A stretch of 64,000 bases of DNA from Phormidesmis sp963710175 (GTDB taxonomy: Bacteria; Cyanobacteriota; Cyanobacteriia; Phormidesmidales; Phormidesmidaceae). The notes below the pieces were generated by a model. The model was given only the letters and a program-made list of their open reading frames with translations. It did not search any database and was not told where the DNA came from. Position 1 is the first letter of the stretch. Each line of letters starts with the position of its first letter. Positions 1-9,686 of the stretch are shown one piece after another. Location of the stretch: positions 372,001 to 436,000 of the forward strand of contig CAVPZC010000001.1 of the NCBI GenBank assembly GCA_963710175.1, read 5' to 3'. Made by a program: the position numbers and the translations under genes.

Positions 1-914
1 CTTATCATCTGCATTTACAGCCCGGCGAAGACTTAATAGCAGCGGCGGGCGGCCTGCATAAATTCATGGGCTGGTCTGGCCCTATGCTGACTGACTCGGG
101 TGGGTTTCAGGTTTTTAGCCTAAGCGAGATGCGCACCGTTACTGACGAGGGCGCTACCTTTCGCTCCCCTCGCGATGGCCGCCTGATTGAAATGCCGCCT
201 GAGCGCTCGATTGAAATCCAAAATCAGCTGGGGGCCGATGTGATCATGGCCTTCGATGAGTGCCCGCCGTACCCTGCGACCCGCGAGGAAGTGGTGATGG
301 CGACTGATCGCACTTACCGCTGGCTGAAGCGCTGCATTCAGGCTCACCAGCGCTCTGACCAGGCCCTGTTTGGCATTGTCCAGGGCGGTGTCTATTTGGA
401 TTTGCGGCAGGCGGCGGCCAAAGATCTCGCAGCGCTAGATTTGCCCGGCTATGCCATTGGCGGCGTCAGCGTGGGCGAGCCGCCAGAACTGATTGCAGAT
501 ATTGTCAAGGCGACAACGCCGCTGCTGCCTGAGCACAAGCCTCGCTACCTGATGGGGGTGGGCACCTACCGGGAGATGGCCCAGGCGATCGCCTCAGGCA
601 TGGATCTGTTTGACTGCGTAATTCCCACCCGGTTTGCTCGTCACGGCGCAGCGCTGGTCCAGGGCGATCGCTGGAACCTGAAAAATGCCCGCTTCCGCCG
701 CGACCTCACCCCGCTAGATGCGAGCTGCCCCTGTTACACCTGTCAAAACTTTACTCGCGCCTATCTCTGCCACCTGATTCACGCTCACGAGCTGCTGGCC
801 TACACCTTGCTTTCTATTCACAACATCACCGAACTCATTCGCTTTACGACTTCAATTCGCGAGGCCATATTGCAAGATCACTTTGCCGAAACGTTTTCGA
901 GCTGGTTGGCTTAG
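1..914 (+). CDS. tgt: Queuine/preQ1 tRNA-guanine transglycosylase, 5' end missing
   Basis: Tgt exchanges guanine for preQ1 at the wobble position of GUN anticodons. The reading frame is open from the window edge (frame of base 3), and the residues before the first ATG at 66 (HLQPGEDLIAAAGGLHKFMG) already match the family, so the start lies upstream. The substrate-pocket block DSGGFQVFSL, the FDECPPYP block (catalytic-site region), GGVSVGEP and the C-terminal zinc site CPCYTCQNFTR followed by H are all visible. The psbK gene follows 200 bp downstream, a neighbour pair common in cyanobacteria. Family assignment is firm. Confidence 0.96.
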   Translation, partial: YHLHLQPGEDLIAAAGGLHKFMGWSGPMLTDSGGFQVFSLSEMRTVTDEGATFRSPRDGRLIEMPPERSIEIQNQLGADVIMAFDECPPYPATREEVVMATDRTYRWLKRCIQAHQRSDQALFGIVQGGVYLDLRQAAAKDLAALDLPGYAIGGVSVGEPPELIADIVKATTPLLPEHKPRYLMGVGTYREMAQAIASGMDLFDCVIPTRFARHGAALVQGDRWNLKNARFRRDLTPLDASCPCYTCQNFTRAYLCHLIHAHELLAYTLLSIHNITELIRFTTSIREAILQDHFAETFSSWLA

Positions 915-1114
915 CCGCCCTGGCTAACGGGCGTACTTGGCGCACTATCGTAACAATATGTTTACTGCTTTACGCCTTGAAAGTCGGGCTTGAAAGCTTG
1001 ACCCGCTAGTCCGTTGAGCTATTGTTTAGAATGATATGGCTGCTAATAGGGCGATCACAGGCCGTGATAAAATAGTGCTTACTGTTCAATGAGCATATTG
1101 GAGACACCGGATCT

Positions 1115-1252
1115 ATGGACGCCGCACTGCTGGTAGCAACCTTGCCCGAAGCCTACCGCGCCTTCGGACCTCTAATCGACGTTTTGCCCATTCTTCCTAT
1201 CTTCTTTTTGCTGCTTGCCTTTGTATGGCAAGCGTCGGTTGGCTTTAGATAG
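1115..1252 (+). CDS. psbK: Photosystem II reaction centre protein K (PsbK)
   Basis: This is a 45-codon gene for the low-molecular-weight PSII subunit K, a single-pass thylakoid membrane protein. The product starts MDAALLVATLPEAYRAF, which is the cleaved presequence, then has the conserved mature stretch with DVLPILPIFFLLLAFVWQAS as its membrane helix, and ends VGFR. Start and stop are unambiguous. It sits just downstream of tgt, as in many cyanobacteria, and is followed by two strong hairpins that probably end its transcript. Confidence 0.96.
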   Translation: MDAALLVATLPEAYRAFGPLIDVLPILPIFFLLLAFVWQASVGFR

Positions 1253-1303
1253 AATGCAGCCCTGTCTATGTGACACACGTCTGTTCAACACACAATTTTC
1301 TGA

Positions 1304-1351
1304 CTGGAGTCTTCTGACTATGGCTTTCTAACCACAGTCAGAAGACTCCAG
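1304..1351 (+). terminator. Long hairpin downstream of psbK
   Basis: A 16-bp perfect inverted repeat (CTGGAGTCTTCTGACT at 1304-1319 and its complement at 1336-1351) is extended by three more pairs after one mismatch, closing an 8-base loop. There is no following T-run, so it may stabilise the psbK mRNA end or work together with the next hairpin. Confidence 0.6.
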
Positions 1352-1361
1352 CTTGACCCAC

Positions 1362-1398
1362 AAAGGTGAGCGTTCACACTGCTGAGCGCTCACCTTTT
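1362..1398 (+). terminator. Rho-independent terminator after psbK
   Basis: An 11-bp stem (AAAGGTGAGCG at 1362-1372, complement at 1387-1397) closes a 14-base loop and ends in a TTTTGTCT tract. This is the usual terminator form and the most likely end of the psbK transcript. Confidence 0.7.
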
Positions 1399-1639
1399 GT
1401 CTTAGGTATTAGGAGGCCGCCCTAGTCTCTTTGGTTTGTCGATAGTTTGATTGGCCTAGGTAAGTAGGCAACGCAGCAGGCGAGTAATTGCCGATTGGGT
1501 CACCGCCTTACGCCAGCATTTCTACCGACATATCAACTTTCCTTTGAAGATAAGCAACTCATTCCTACGTCATTTTTCGGTTTGGTTTAGGTTGAGTGCC
1601 GTGAGAATATTTCATCAAGAACGCTATATGTAAATAAAT

Positions 1640-1765
1640 TTGTTGTATCGGTTTGCAAAACAGCGTTTAGACGATGCTATCAGCCAGATTCAGTACCTTA
1701 TCGCTGAACCAACTGATGAAGTGACACACATCCGAGCAGGCTTTGCCCACCTACTTTCACACTGA
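1640..1765 (+). CDS. Candidate small ORF (41 aa), TTG start
   Basis: A frame open from TTG 1640 (or 1643) to TGA 1763-1765 encodes a hydrophilic helical-looking peptide that includes KQRLDDAISQIQYLIAEP. Its stop is directly followed by the ATG of the TPR gene at 1766, an arrangement that suggests coupling. No family is recognised and no clear ribosome binding site is seen. It could instead be the remnant of a longer gene. The rest of 1400-1640 shows nothing I can name. Confidence 0.3.
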   Translation: MLYRFAKQRLDDAISQIQYLIAEPTDEVTHIRAGFAHLLSH

Positions 1766-2590
1766 ATGTATGCCATCTCTTGCAAATGCGATATCTACAC
1801 CATGCAATCTCTAAACTCTGTTAGCTCTGACCTAGTTCAAGCCGCTTCTACTGCACCCGCTTCTATTCCACCTGCTGCCATCCAATCAGATTCTCGACTG
1901 GCTTTAGGGCAGGCGGCGCGATCGCCTCACAAATCGGTGCGTCAGCCCAATCGCTCCTATCGCTGTCGGCCCAACAGCTGGCTCTCTCGCCCAGATACCA
2001 GTCTGCTGCTGAGGAGTCAGGCGCGCTGGCAGGCACACCAAAAGAATTACGTCGCGGCGGTCCAAGCCTTTGATCAGCTTGTTGCCTACGAACCTGACAA
2101 CGCAGATCACTACGCCAACCGCGGCCTTATGCACTATCAGCTGCAGCAGTGGGATCGCGCTCTTGCCGACTACAGCTATGCTATTGAGCTTAATGGTGAG
2201 CTGGATAGAGCCTATAGCAACCGAGCAAATCTCTATGCCAGTCAGCAGAACTGGACGGCGGCGATCGCCGACTACGATCAGGCAATCGATCTCAATCCGC
2301 TCAATATTCGCGCCCGCTTAAATCAGGCAATTACCTTTCGGCAGATGGGCGACTACGAAGAAGCGCTCACCTGCTTGGACATTGCCCTATTTTTTAGACC
2401 TGAAAGTGCGACTCTACACGCAGAGCGGGGCCGCGTCTATCATCTGCAGGGCGACTGGAACTGTGCGATCGCCGACTACAGAGCTGCCCTTGCCCTAACT
2501 GAAAACAGCCCAGCTGCTAGCTCAGGCGACCTGAGCCATTTCAGCACGGTCAATCGCCAAGTGCTTGACTGGATGAGCAGTCTTCATTGA
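1766..2590 (+). CDS. TPR-repeat protein
   Basis: A 274-residue protein with a low-complexity Ala/Pro/Ser-rich N-terminal part (residues 1-75) followed by about four tetratricopeptide repeats (roughly 78-255). Consensus TPR patterns are visible, for example ADHYANRGLMHYQLQQWDRA and AYSNRANLYASQQNWTAAIA. Such repeats mediate protein-protein contacts, and no catalytic domain is present. A second ATG at 1802 (MQSLNS) is an equally good start. The specific partner is unknown. Confidence 0.75.
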   Translation: MYAISCKCDIYTMQSLNSVSSDLVQAASTAPASIPPAAIQSDSRLALGQAARSPHKSVRQPNRSYRCRPNSWLSRPDTSLLLRSQARWQAHQKNYVAAVQAFDQLVAYEPDNADHYANRGLMHYQLQQWDRALADYSYAIELNGELDRAYSNRANLYASQQNWTAAIADYDQAIDLNPLNIRARLNQAITFRQMGDYEEALTCLDIALFFRPESATLHAERGRVYHLQGDWNCAIADYRAALALTENSPAASSGDLSHFSTVNRQVLDWMSSLH

Positions 2591-2616
2591 GTAGGGATCA
2601 AGCCCCAGAGCAAAAA

Positions 2617-2877
2617 TCAGTCTATATCAATAGACTGCGGGCCTTCAGGCGCAGACGAATTCACACCGCCAAGTGAAGTGCCCGCACCGGGAACAGCACC
2701 CTGCTTATTAAGCCACGTTTTCACCGGATCTTCGGTCAAGTCTAAACGAAAAAGACCGGAGAAAAAGCCACCACAAAAGGCCACTGGCTGACGGGCTATC
2801 TCCCGGACAAAAGGGGTGAGCTCATCGACAAACATACGCACTTCCTCGCTAAAGTCTGCTATTAGTCTAGCGGGCAA
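2617..2877 (-). CDS. Conserved cyanobacterial protein of unknown function (86 aa)
   Basis: A short soluble protein beginning MPARLIADFSEEVRMFVDEL, with the blocks FVREIARQPVAFCGGFFSG and LDLTEDPVKTWL, then a variable Gly/Ser/Pro tail. I recognise the pattern as a small protein conserved among cyanobacteria, without known function. It lies downstream of the SpkB-like kinase on the same strand, separated by a 17-bp tandem repeat (2912-2956). Confidence 0.65.
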   Translation of the reverse strand: MPARLIADFSEEVRMFVDELTPFVREIARQPVAFCGGFFSGLFRLDLTEDPVKTWLNKQGAVPGAGTSLGGVNSSAPEGPQSIDID

Positions 2878-2911
2878 AACCAGGCTTTTACGATTGATTA
2901 AAGCGAGCTAT

Positions 2912-2956
2912 GCCGATGGCAATGGTCAGCCGATGGCAATGGTCAGCCGATGGCAT
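2912..2956. repeat. 17-bp tandem repeat, about 2.6 copies
   Basis: The unit GCCGATGGCAATGGTCA occurs at 2912-2928 and 2929-2945, and a partial third copy starts at 2946. It fills the gap between the kinase stop codon and the next minus-strand gene. No function is evident. Confidence 0.8.
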
Positions 2957-2960
2957 AGGA

Positions 2961-4469
2961 CTAGCGTAAAACTCGTCGCCCATTGGCATGAACCGTAGAC
3001 CAATTGGTACGTGCCGAAGCAAGCTGATTCTCAGTGATCGTTGCGCCAGTCAGGTCAGCGCCGCAGAGATTGGCATTTTCTAGATTGGCTAGTTCTAAGC
3101 TGGCACGGGTGAGGTTGGCTCCTCGCAGGTCTGCGCCTGATAGGTTAGCGCCGCCTAAATAAGCGTTCTTGAGCTTGGCATTTTTGAGCTTGGCCTCACT
3201 TAAATTAGCGCGGCTCAAGTTAGTATTTGAAAGATCTGCGCTGAGCAGATTAGTTTTGCACAGGATCGCTTTGGCAAAGCTTGCCCCTACGAGGGTCTGT
3301 GCGCGCAGATCCAGCTGGGTAAAGATCTGGTTGGAGAAATCTCGCTGCCCCTTTTCATAGGACTCCTTGAGAGACTTTGCCGTCGGCTTTTTAGCGCGAG
3401 TGTAGTCAGCTTGTGAGCAAGTAGCGCCGGTTCTAGACTGGCGCTCGCGCCTAGCCCGAATAGCCGCTGCCATCCGTGATGAGGGTGACGCGCCTGTCTC
3501 TGGCTGCGCAGACTCCATTGGGGCAAGCTCAACTGCTGCAAAGGCCAGATTTTGCGAGAGGCTGTTTAAATAGGGTTCAAGGTCCAAGTCGCGCAAAACA
3601 TCTCCAGCCATTTGATAGCGGCTGCGGACTGAGATATCTAGCATTTTGCACAGCACTTTGCTGAAGTGATCGCTCACTGGCACATCATCTCGCCAGCGCA
3701 GCTCCCCCGTAAGCGGGTCGTAGGGTAGGTCTTTGGGCGATTTGCCAGTGAGCAAATAGACGCAGGTAACCCCAATGGCATAGAGGTCGCTGGCATAGAC
3801 TGGCCGCATCGCCATCTGCTCGGGTGGCGCATAGCCAGGTGTGCCAATGGCATAGGCTGTCAGCGCTGTCTGCTCAGAAGCGTCAACCTGCGGCGGGTTG
3901 ACCTTATCTTTGACTGCGCCAAAGTCAATCATCACCAGCTGCTTGTCTTCTTCGCGGCGGATTAGATTGGCGGGTTTAATATCGCGGTGAATAATTTTAT
4001 GGCTGTGAATGTACTTGATGACAGGCAGAATTTCGGTTAAGAACTGCTTCACCCCGGTCTCTGTAAAAGGGCCACCTTGCTTGACTTCTTTCTGCAAGGT
4101 AGAGCCTCTAACGTACTCTTGCACCAGGTAAAACTCCTGTGACATCTCAAAATAGTCCAGCAGGCGAGGCAGCTGCGGATGGTTGCCAATTTTACCCAGG
4201 ATATTGGCTTCCCTTTGAAAGAGGTCGCGGGACATCTCTAGCAGCGCGGGCACCTCTGTGGTGGGCCGCAGCTGCTTAATCACGCACGGCGGTTGGCCCG
4301 GCAAAGACTGATCGCGGGCTAAAAAGGTGGCACCAAAGCCGCCTCGACCCAATATTCCTAATGCTCGGTAGCGATCGCGCAGCCAAAGTGAGCTACCGCA
4401 GGTTTTACAAAACCGGGCATTGGCAGCGTTTTTGGGTTGGGGGCAGTGAGTGGCTATGCAATAAGTCAT
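2961..4469 (-). CDS. spkB: SpkB-like Ser/Thr protein kinase with zinc ribbon and pentapeptide repeats
   Basis: A 502-residue eukaryotic-type protein kinase. An N-terminal Cys motif (C-P-x8-C-x2-C, residues about 9-24) is followed by the kinase domain (about 33-300) with glycine loop LGRGGFGATFLA, catalytic HRDIKPANL, DFGAVKD and APEQ. The C-terminal part (about 375-485) is a run of A(D/N)Lxx pentapeptide repeats. This domain order is that of Synechocystis SpkB, linked to oxidative-stress signalling. All catalytic residues appear intact. The symbol rests on architecture, not on an alignment. Confidence 0.88.
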   Translation of the reverse strand: MTYCIATHCPQPKNAANARFCKTCGSSLWLRDRYRALGILGRGGFGATFLARDQSLPGQPPCVIKQLRPTTEVPALLEMSRDLFQREANILGKIGNHPQLPRLLDYFEMSQEFYLVQEYVRGSTLQKEVKQGGPFTETGVKQFLTEILPVIKYIHSHKIIHRDIKPANLIRREEDKQLVMIDFGAVKDKVNPPQVDASEQTALTAYAIGTPGYAPPEQMAMRPVYASDLYAIGVTCVYLLTGKSPKDLPYDPLTGELRWRDDVPVSDHFSKVLCKMLDISVRSRYQMAGDVLRDLDLEPYLNSLSQNLAFAAVELAPMESAQPETGASPSSRMAAAIRARRERQSRTGATCSQADYTRAKKPTAKSLKESYEKGQRDFSNQIFTQLDLRAQTLVGASFAKAILCKTNLLSADLSNTNLSRANLSEAKLKNAKLKNAYLGGANLSGADLRGANLTRASLELANLENANLCGADLTGATITENQLASARTNWSTVHANGRRVLR

Positions 4470-4703
4470 TAGAGGTGAAAAAATCGCCTTATCTAGTGGC
4501 GCTCTCGCTGTCAGATAAGTTTATTAACTTCAGACGGCCATGCCTCAAGTGTTCCCGCATCCTGAGCGAGAAACATATTCTAGAGATAGCGTAGTAGGAT
4601 AAGTCGAGGCCGTTCGAGGTGACCTGTAGAGTTAGCGCGGAAGTTGTTAGCGTGGAGGGAACTGTCGGGCTGCTTTTATTGTTGTGGCAAGCGCTGATCG
4701 CCA

Positions 4704-7181
4704 ATGCGTGTTTCTGTTAACTGGCTCAAAGAATTTGTTGAATTTGATCTTTCGCCAGAAGCGCTAGCCGATGCGCTGACGATGGTGGGCTTTGAGGTCG
4801 AAGAGATTGAAGATCGTCAAAGCTGGGCAGCAGGTGTTGTAGTTGGTCAGGTCCTGGCCTGCCAGCCTCATCCTGACGCTGAGAAACTAAGCGTGTGCAC
4901 TGTAGATATTGGCACAGCAGAACCGGCTACGATTGTCTGCGGCGCATCCAACGTGCGGGCCGACATTTTTGTGCCCGTGGCTACGGTAGGCAGCTATTTA
5001 CCCCAGGTTGATCTCAAAATTAAGCCCCGAGAGCTGCGCGGCGTGCCTTCAGCTGGCATGATCTGCTCGCCAGCGGAGCTGGGCCTGTCCAAAGAGTCTG
5101 AAGGTATCTATATATTTGACCCGGCGAGTTTTGAGCCAGAGGACATTGCCGTCGGCCAAGACGTGCGCCCCTTGCTTGGGCTAGACGACTTTGTGCTGGA
5201 TGTCAGCTCTACTGCTAACCGGGCCGATGCCCTCAGTATGGTGGGAATTGCCCGCGAAATTGCGGCGATTACCGGCAATCCGCTAAAGCTGCCGCTCGCT
5301 GACGCTTCAGCGAGTGACTCGTCCGAGGGGGTTACTGTTGCCCTGAGCGATCTTAAAGCCTGCCCGATCTACATTGGCAGCGTTTTAGAAGCTATTGAGA
5401 TTGCGCCCTCACCTCTGTGGTTGCAGCAGCGGCTGACTGCGGCGGGCACTCGCGCGATTAGCAATGTGGTGGATGTGACCAACTATGTCTTATTGGAGTG
5501 GGGTCAGCCGCTGCACGCCTTTGACCTGGACCGGCTGACTGCTGCTGGAGCGGGGCAGTCGGTCACGGTGGGAGTGCGCTACGCCAAAGGAGACGAAACC
5601 CTCACTACGCTGGACGATCAAAAACGTCAGTTGGAATCGCAAACGCTGCTAGTCACCGCCAATGATGTGCCTGTAGCGCTAGCCGGTGTCATGGGCGGCG
5701 CGGAGACAGAAGTTGACAGCCGCACTCAGCGGGTATTTCTAGAAGCGGCCTACTTTGATGCGGCGGCGATTCGGCGCTCGGCTCGCTCTCAGGGACTGCG
5801 GACTGAAGCTTCGGCCCGGTACGAGCGGGGAGTAAACCCAGCTGAGCTAAAGTTAGCTTGCGATCGCGCCCTTCAACTCCTTCAAGACATCACCGGTGCC
5901 CGCCTAGTGGGTCAAGCCGAAGATCGCACAGAATCCGGTCGCATTTCCCCAACCCGCGAAGTTTCCCTACGGCTCAGCCGCATCAACCAGATTTTGGGAC
6001 CGACCGTAGAAGCCGAAGCTGCGCTTGATAAAGCAACTGTAGAAACCCTGCTGGACAAGCTTGGCTGCAAAGCGACGCCCATGAGCACAGATACAGGCGC
6101 AGATAGCTGGACGGTAGAAGTTCCGCCTTATCGCTATCAAGACCTGGAGCGAGAAATTGATCTGATTGAAGAAGTCGCCCGGCTGTATGGCTATGATCGC
6201 TTTGACTATACGCTGCCGACCCAAACCTCACGGGGCTATCTCTCTGAAGAAGAAGCCCTTTCTAGACAGCTGCGAGCCACTTTTCGGGCAGCAGGGCTGA
6301 CTGAGACGATTCACTATTCGCTCACCAGCACTGACCCGGCGGCTAAGCAGCAGGTGGTCTTGGCCAATCCGCTCTTTAAAGAGTATTCAGCTCTGCGGAC
6401 TGACTTATTAGACGGCTTAATTGATGCCTTTGAGCTCAACTTGAATCAGGGCAACGGCCCAATTAATGCCTTTGAGATTGGGCATGTCTTTAGCCAGGCT
6501 GAGGAGCAGACTCCAGGCAATGGCGACCCGATTGAATCGATTAAAGTAGCGGGTATTGTTGGCGGCGATGCTCGGCGAGGGCGCTGGGTGACCAGTGACC
6601 AGGCAGTGCCCATCACCTGGTATGAAGCCAAAGGTATTTTGCAGCGGGTGTTTGACAGTTTGGGCTTAGCGGTAGACTATCGCCCCGACGGCGGTGACCC
6701 GCGCCTGCATCCTGGACGGACGGCCTCGCTGTGGGTGAGAGGCCGTACCTATTTAGGAAAGTTTGGTCAGCTGCATCCTCAGCTGCGCCAGGCCCGCGAC
6801 CTGCCAGAAGCGGTGTACGTTTTCGATCTGGATTGGTCGGTGCTAGTGACGTGTTTGACAGGCAGTCGTAAAGCTGTGAAGTTTGCTGCCTACTCCACCT
6901 ATCCCGCTTCTGATCGCGATCTGGCCTTCTTTGCGCCGGTAGAGGTTTCGGTGGCAGATCTGGAGAGAGTCATTAGCAAAGCGGGCGGTAAGCTGCTGGA
7001 TACGGTGACGCTATTTGACGAATATCGCGGCGAAAATGTGCCGGTAGGGCAGCGCTCTCTAGCTTTTAGGCTGGTTTATCGGGCGGGCGATCGCACCCTC
7101 ACCGATAAAGACATTGAACCCATCCACCAAAAAGTGCGAGCCGCTCTGGAAAAAGCATACAAAGTCGACTTACGCAGCTAG
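4704..7181 (+). CDS. pheT: Phenylalanyl-tRNA synthetase beta subunit
   Basis: The 825-residue beta chain of the alpha2-beta2 enzyme that charges tRNA-Phe. The N-terminus MRVSVNWLKEFVEFDLSP is typical. It is followed by the tRNA-binding OB fold (about 40-155, with HPDAEKLSVCTVDIG), the B3/4 editing region, B5, the catalytic-like core with YGYDRF, and a C-terminal anticodon-binding FDX-ACB domain (YPASDRDLAFFAP). The length is normal for the family. The pheS gene is not adjacent. The gene is convergent with dnaX, with only 21 bp between stop codons. Confidence 0.97.
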   Translation: MRVSVNWLKEFVEFDLSPEALADALTMVGFEVEEIEDRQSWAAGVVVGQVLACQPHPDAEKLSVCTVDIGTAEPATIVCGASNVRADIFVPVATVGSYLPQVDLKIKPRELRGVPSAGMICSPAELGLSKESEGIYIFDPASFEPEDIAVGQDVRPLLGLDDFVLDVSSTANRADALSMVGIAREIAAITGNPLKLPLADASASDSSEGVTVALSDLKACPIYIGSVLEAIEIAPSPLWLQQRLTAAGTRAISNVVDVTNYVLLEWGQPLHAFDLDRLTAAGAGQSVTVGVRYAKGDETLTTLDDQKRQLESQTLLVTANDVPVALAGVMGGAETEVDSRTQRVFLEAAYFDAAAIRRSARSQGLRTEASARYERGVNPAELKLACDRALQLLQDITGARLVGQAEDRTESGRISPTREVSLRLSRINQILGPTVEAEAALDKATVETLLDKLGCKATPMSTDTGADSWTVEVPPYRYQDLEREIDLIEEVARLYGYDRFDYTLPTQTSRGYLSEEEALSRQLRATFRAAGLTETIHYSLTSTDPAAKQQVVLANPLFKEYSALRTDLLDGLIDAFELNLNQGNGPINAFEIGHVFSQAEEQTPGNGDPIESIKVAGIVGGDARRGRWVTSDQAVPITWYEAKGILQRVFDSLGLAVDYRPDGGDPRLHPGRTASLWVRGRTYLGKFGQLHPQLRQARDLPEAVYVFDLDWSVLVTCLTGSRKAVKFAAYSTYPASDRDLAFFAPVEVSVADLERVISKAGGKLLDTVTLFDEYRGENVPVGQRSLAFRLVYRAGDRTLTDKDIEPIHQKVRAALEKAYKVDLRS

Positions 7182-7202
7182 CACTCGCCCAACCCAATTC
7201 CT

Positions 7203-9155
7203 TCAAAAAGGTACATCTGGTCCAGGCTCAGACGACTTCAGCCGCGACGAATTGCCTGCGGTCGGCTCATCCAAATCATCATCTAAATTGACAATTTGGC
7301 CGTTAAAAAAGTTGGCAAACCGCTTAATCTTTTCCTGATCTTGATCTAGCCCCTGATGCGCAGTGGGCGGATCAAGTCGGGCGCTAGGATTACTATCAGC
7401 AGGCGGTTCTGGCGGCTGCGGTGGTGATAAGTCAGCGGCGGGTTCCTCAGTTAAGCTGCTTGCAGGCGCAACGCCGTTGGAGACGCTGTTAGAGACACCA
7501 TTTGGGGGGGCAATAGCGGGTGAATCTGTCTGAGCGGGCGCAGAGGGCAAAGGGTCTTGAGAGTATTTGCCGCTGGGCGGAGGGGCTGTTTCAGTGGTTA
7601 CGATCTCTAGCGAGACCTTGATTTTGCGATGAAAGACGGCTGCAAACGCTGCTTCTAAATTGGGCACCCGGTCTTGGGCCATTTTTTGCAGTGCCGCCGC
7701 CCGAAAGCCAACTTTTGCGCCTACCCCATCAAAGCCCAGCAACACGCCCTGCTGAGACATTACCATTTGCGTGGGTCTAGGTTGCAGCGCCGCCAGGATC
7801 TGACGCCAGAGGTCTGCTAAGTTGCTAAAGGCGACTTCCGCCACCGGCTCAGATACTGGCTCAGCAGGCGGTTTGAGGGCAGCAGGCTCAGCGACCGGTT
7901 TTGTCGAAATGCCTGTCTCTAATGGGCTGATAGCCGGACTTGCCGCTGGCGCATCCGCAGGTATTGGCTCAGACAGCGGTGCAGCCACGCGACTAGCTGG
8001 CAAAGGCGTATCCGAGGGTAATGCAGGCCGCGAAACTGACCGATCCGGCAAATTGGCGGTGGCGCTGAGCGCACTAGGTAGCAGCCCTGTGAGCGTGATT
8101 TCTAACCACAGGCGCGGCTGAGTGGTATTTTTTACCTGTACTTCTGCTGACTGCAATTTCTGCTGACCGGCCAGCAGCTGCGCAGTGGAAAGCGTCGGGG
8201 CAAATTTTATCATTTCGGCCCAGGTCGGTGCAGTAATGGCGACCAAATCGTCTCGGGCGGGGGCGCTTTTGGCAATCAGCAAATCGCGATAAAACCCAAC
8301 CAAGCCCTGAAGCACAATCAGCGGCTCGCGGCCTTTGTCCATCAGCTGGCGGACTCGCTCTAGTAAAGCGGTGCTGTCATCGGCAGCGATCGCCCTCACC
8401 ACATTGAGCAAGTCGCGCTCAGGCACCGCCCCGACCAAATCCCACACCGCATCAAGGGTGATTTCGTCAGCTTGCAGACTAAGCTGATCCAGCAGACTTT
8501 CCGCATCTCGTAAGCCCCCTTGGGAAATCTGGGCTACCAGCTGTAGGGCAGAGTCGACAATTTGAATAGTTTCCTGGCTGGCAATATAGCTCAGGTGTTT
8601 GGTCAGCGACGGCAGCGGAATGCGGCGGAAGTCAAACCGCTGGCACCGAGAAATAATGGTTGGCAGCACCCGCTGCGGGTCGGTCGTAGCCAGCACAAAT
8701 ACCACCCGATCAGGCGGTTCTTCTAAGGTTTTTAGCAGCGCATTAAAGGCCGCCGTGCTCAGCATATGGCACTCGTCAATCACGTAGACTTTGTAGCGAC
8801 ACTGCACCGGAGCAAATTGCGATCGCTCTATCAGCTCGCGAATATTGTCTACGCCAGTGTTGCTAGCAGCGTCAATTTCGACAATATCGAGAGCGTTTCC
8901 CCGACTGACCGACTGGCACACATCGCACTGGCCGCAGGGCGCTGAAGTGGGCGCGTCGGCTTGCAGACAGTTGAGTGATTTGGCCAAAATGCGGGCGCTG
9001 GAGGTTTTGCCCGTGCCGCGCGGACCGCAGAACAAGTAGGCCGGGGCAATCCGATTTTGCTGGAGCGCCTGGGTTAAGGTAGTCGCGATCGCGCTTTGCC
9101 CGACTAGCTGGGCAAAGGTTTGCGGTCGATACTTATGGTGGAGAGGGACGTACAA
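7203..9155 (-). CDS. dnaX: DNA polymerase III gamma/tau subunit
   Basis: The clamp-loader ATPase. The conserved start is LYVPLHHKYRPQTFAQLVGQ. An in-frame longer reading to 9239 adds a hydrophobic stretch unlike the family, so the TTG at 9155 is preferred. Walker A GPRGTGKTS, the four-Cys zinc module (C...CGQCDVC), the DECHML Walker B and SRC sensor region are present, followed by a long Pro/Ala-rich C-terminal part. No split or inserted intein is seen in the P-loop region, where some cyanobacterial dnaX genes carry one. Confidence 0.95.
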   Translation of the reverse strand: MYVPLHHKYRPQTFAQLVGQSAIATTLTQALQQNRIAPAYLFCGPRGTGKTSSARILAKSLNCLQADAPTSAPCGQCDVCQSVSRGNALDIVEIDAASNTGVDNIRELIERSQFAPVQCRYKVYVIDECHMLSTAAFNALLKTLEEPPDRVVFVLATTDPQRVLPTIISRCQRFDFRRIPLPSLTKHLSYIASQETIQIVDSALQLVAQISQGGLRDAESLLDQLSLQADEITLDAVWDLVGAVPERDLLNVVRAIAADDSTALLERVRQLMDKGREPLIVLQGLVGFYRDLLIAKSAPARDDLVAITAPTWAEMIKFAPTLSTAQLLAGQQKLQSAEVQVKNTTQPRLWLEITLTGLLPSALSATANLPDRSVSRPALPSDTPLPASRVAAPLSEPIPADAPAASPAISPLETGISTKPVAEPAALKPPAEPVSEPVAEVAFSNLADLWRQILAALQPRPTQMVMSQQGVLLGFDGVGAKVGFRAAALQKMAQDRVPNLEAAFAAVFHRKIKVSLEIVTTETAPPPSGKYSQDPLPSAPAQTDSPAIAPPNGVSNSVSNGVAPASSLTEEPAADLSPPQPPEPPADSNPSARLDPPTAHQGLDQDQEKIKRFANFFNGQIVNLDDDLDEPTAGNSSRLKSSEPGPDVPF

Positions 9156-9338
9156 GCGAGCTAACCCCAAACAAACAGCCAAACAGCCAGTCAGACAAAA
9201 ATCCAGAAAAACCGCAAGCGACAAACCCATTGCGCTCACCGCTACTAAGATATCGCCTTCACCAAACGATTGAGTATGTATTTTGCTGACTGCCCTGATT
9301 GTTCCGATGGCATGACGAGGTGAGTTTAACCGGTAGCA

Positions 9339-9686
9339 TCAGACGAGAGTATGCTCAAGAATATAGGTATCGGCTTCGCTCGCGTCCGTTGGCTGCAAAC
9401 GCTGACGCTGCTGAGTAGCCAACAGCGCCGGAGAAACCGCTGCGGCTGCTGGCGCTAGCTCATCTTTTAGCCAGTAGCCCTGCAAATAAGCCTCGACCAA
9501 CTGATCGAATATCTCTCTTAAAGCAGTCGGCAGTGCTTCAGCAATCTCATCTTGAGTAGCATAGTTATCAACCAGGCGTCCCATAGACTGCATCAGCAAG
9601 CAATTCTCAGCTAGATCAGTAGAACGGCTTGCTTCCAGCGACTGCCAGCAGGCTTCAAAGGCTCGGATTCCGGTAAGCATTATCAT
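9339..9686 (-). CDS. Hypothetical protein (115 aa)
   Basis: An acidic, mostly helical protein beginning MIMLTGIRAFEACWQSLEAS, with an Ala-rich segment near residues 75-95. A start at the second Met is possible. I recognise no domain. It stands alone between dnaX and the SAM-hydrolase-like gene, all on the minus strand, with gaps of 100-160 bp on either side. Confidence 0.45.
   Translation of the reverse strand: MIMLTGIRAFEACWQSLEASRSTDLAENCLLMQSMGRLVDNYATQDEIAEALPTALREIFDQLVEAYLQGYWLKDELAPAAAAVSPALLATQQRQRLQPTDASEADTYILEHTLV

Noticed and set aside
8900..9155. Intein in DnaX
   Set aside because: The P-loop region reads continuously (GPRGTGKTSSARILAKSLNC) and the protein has normal length without intein motifs.
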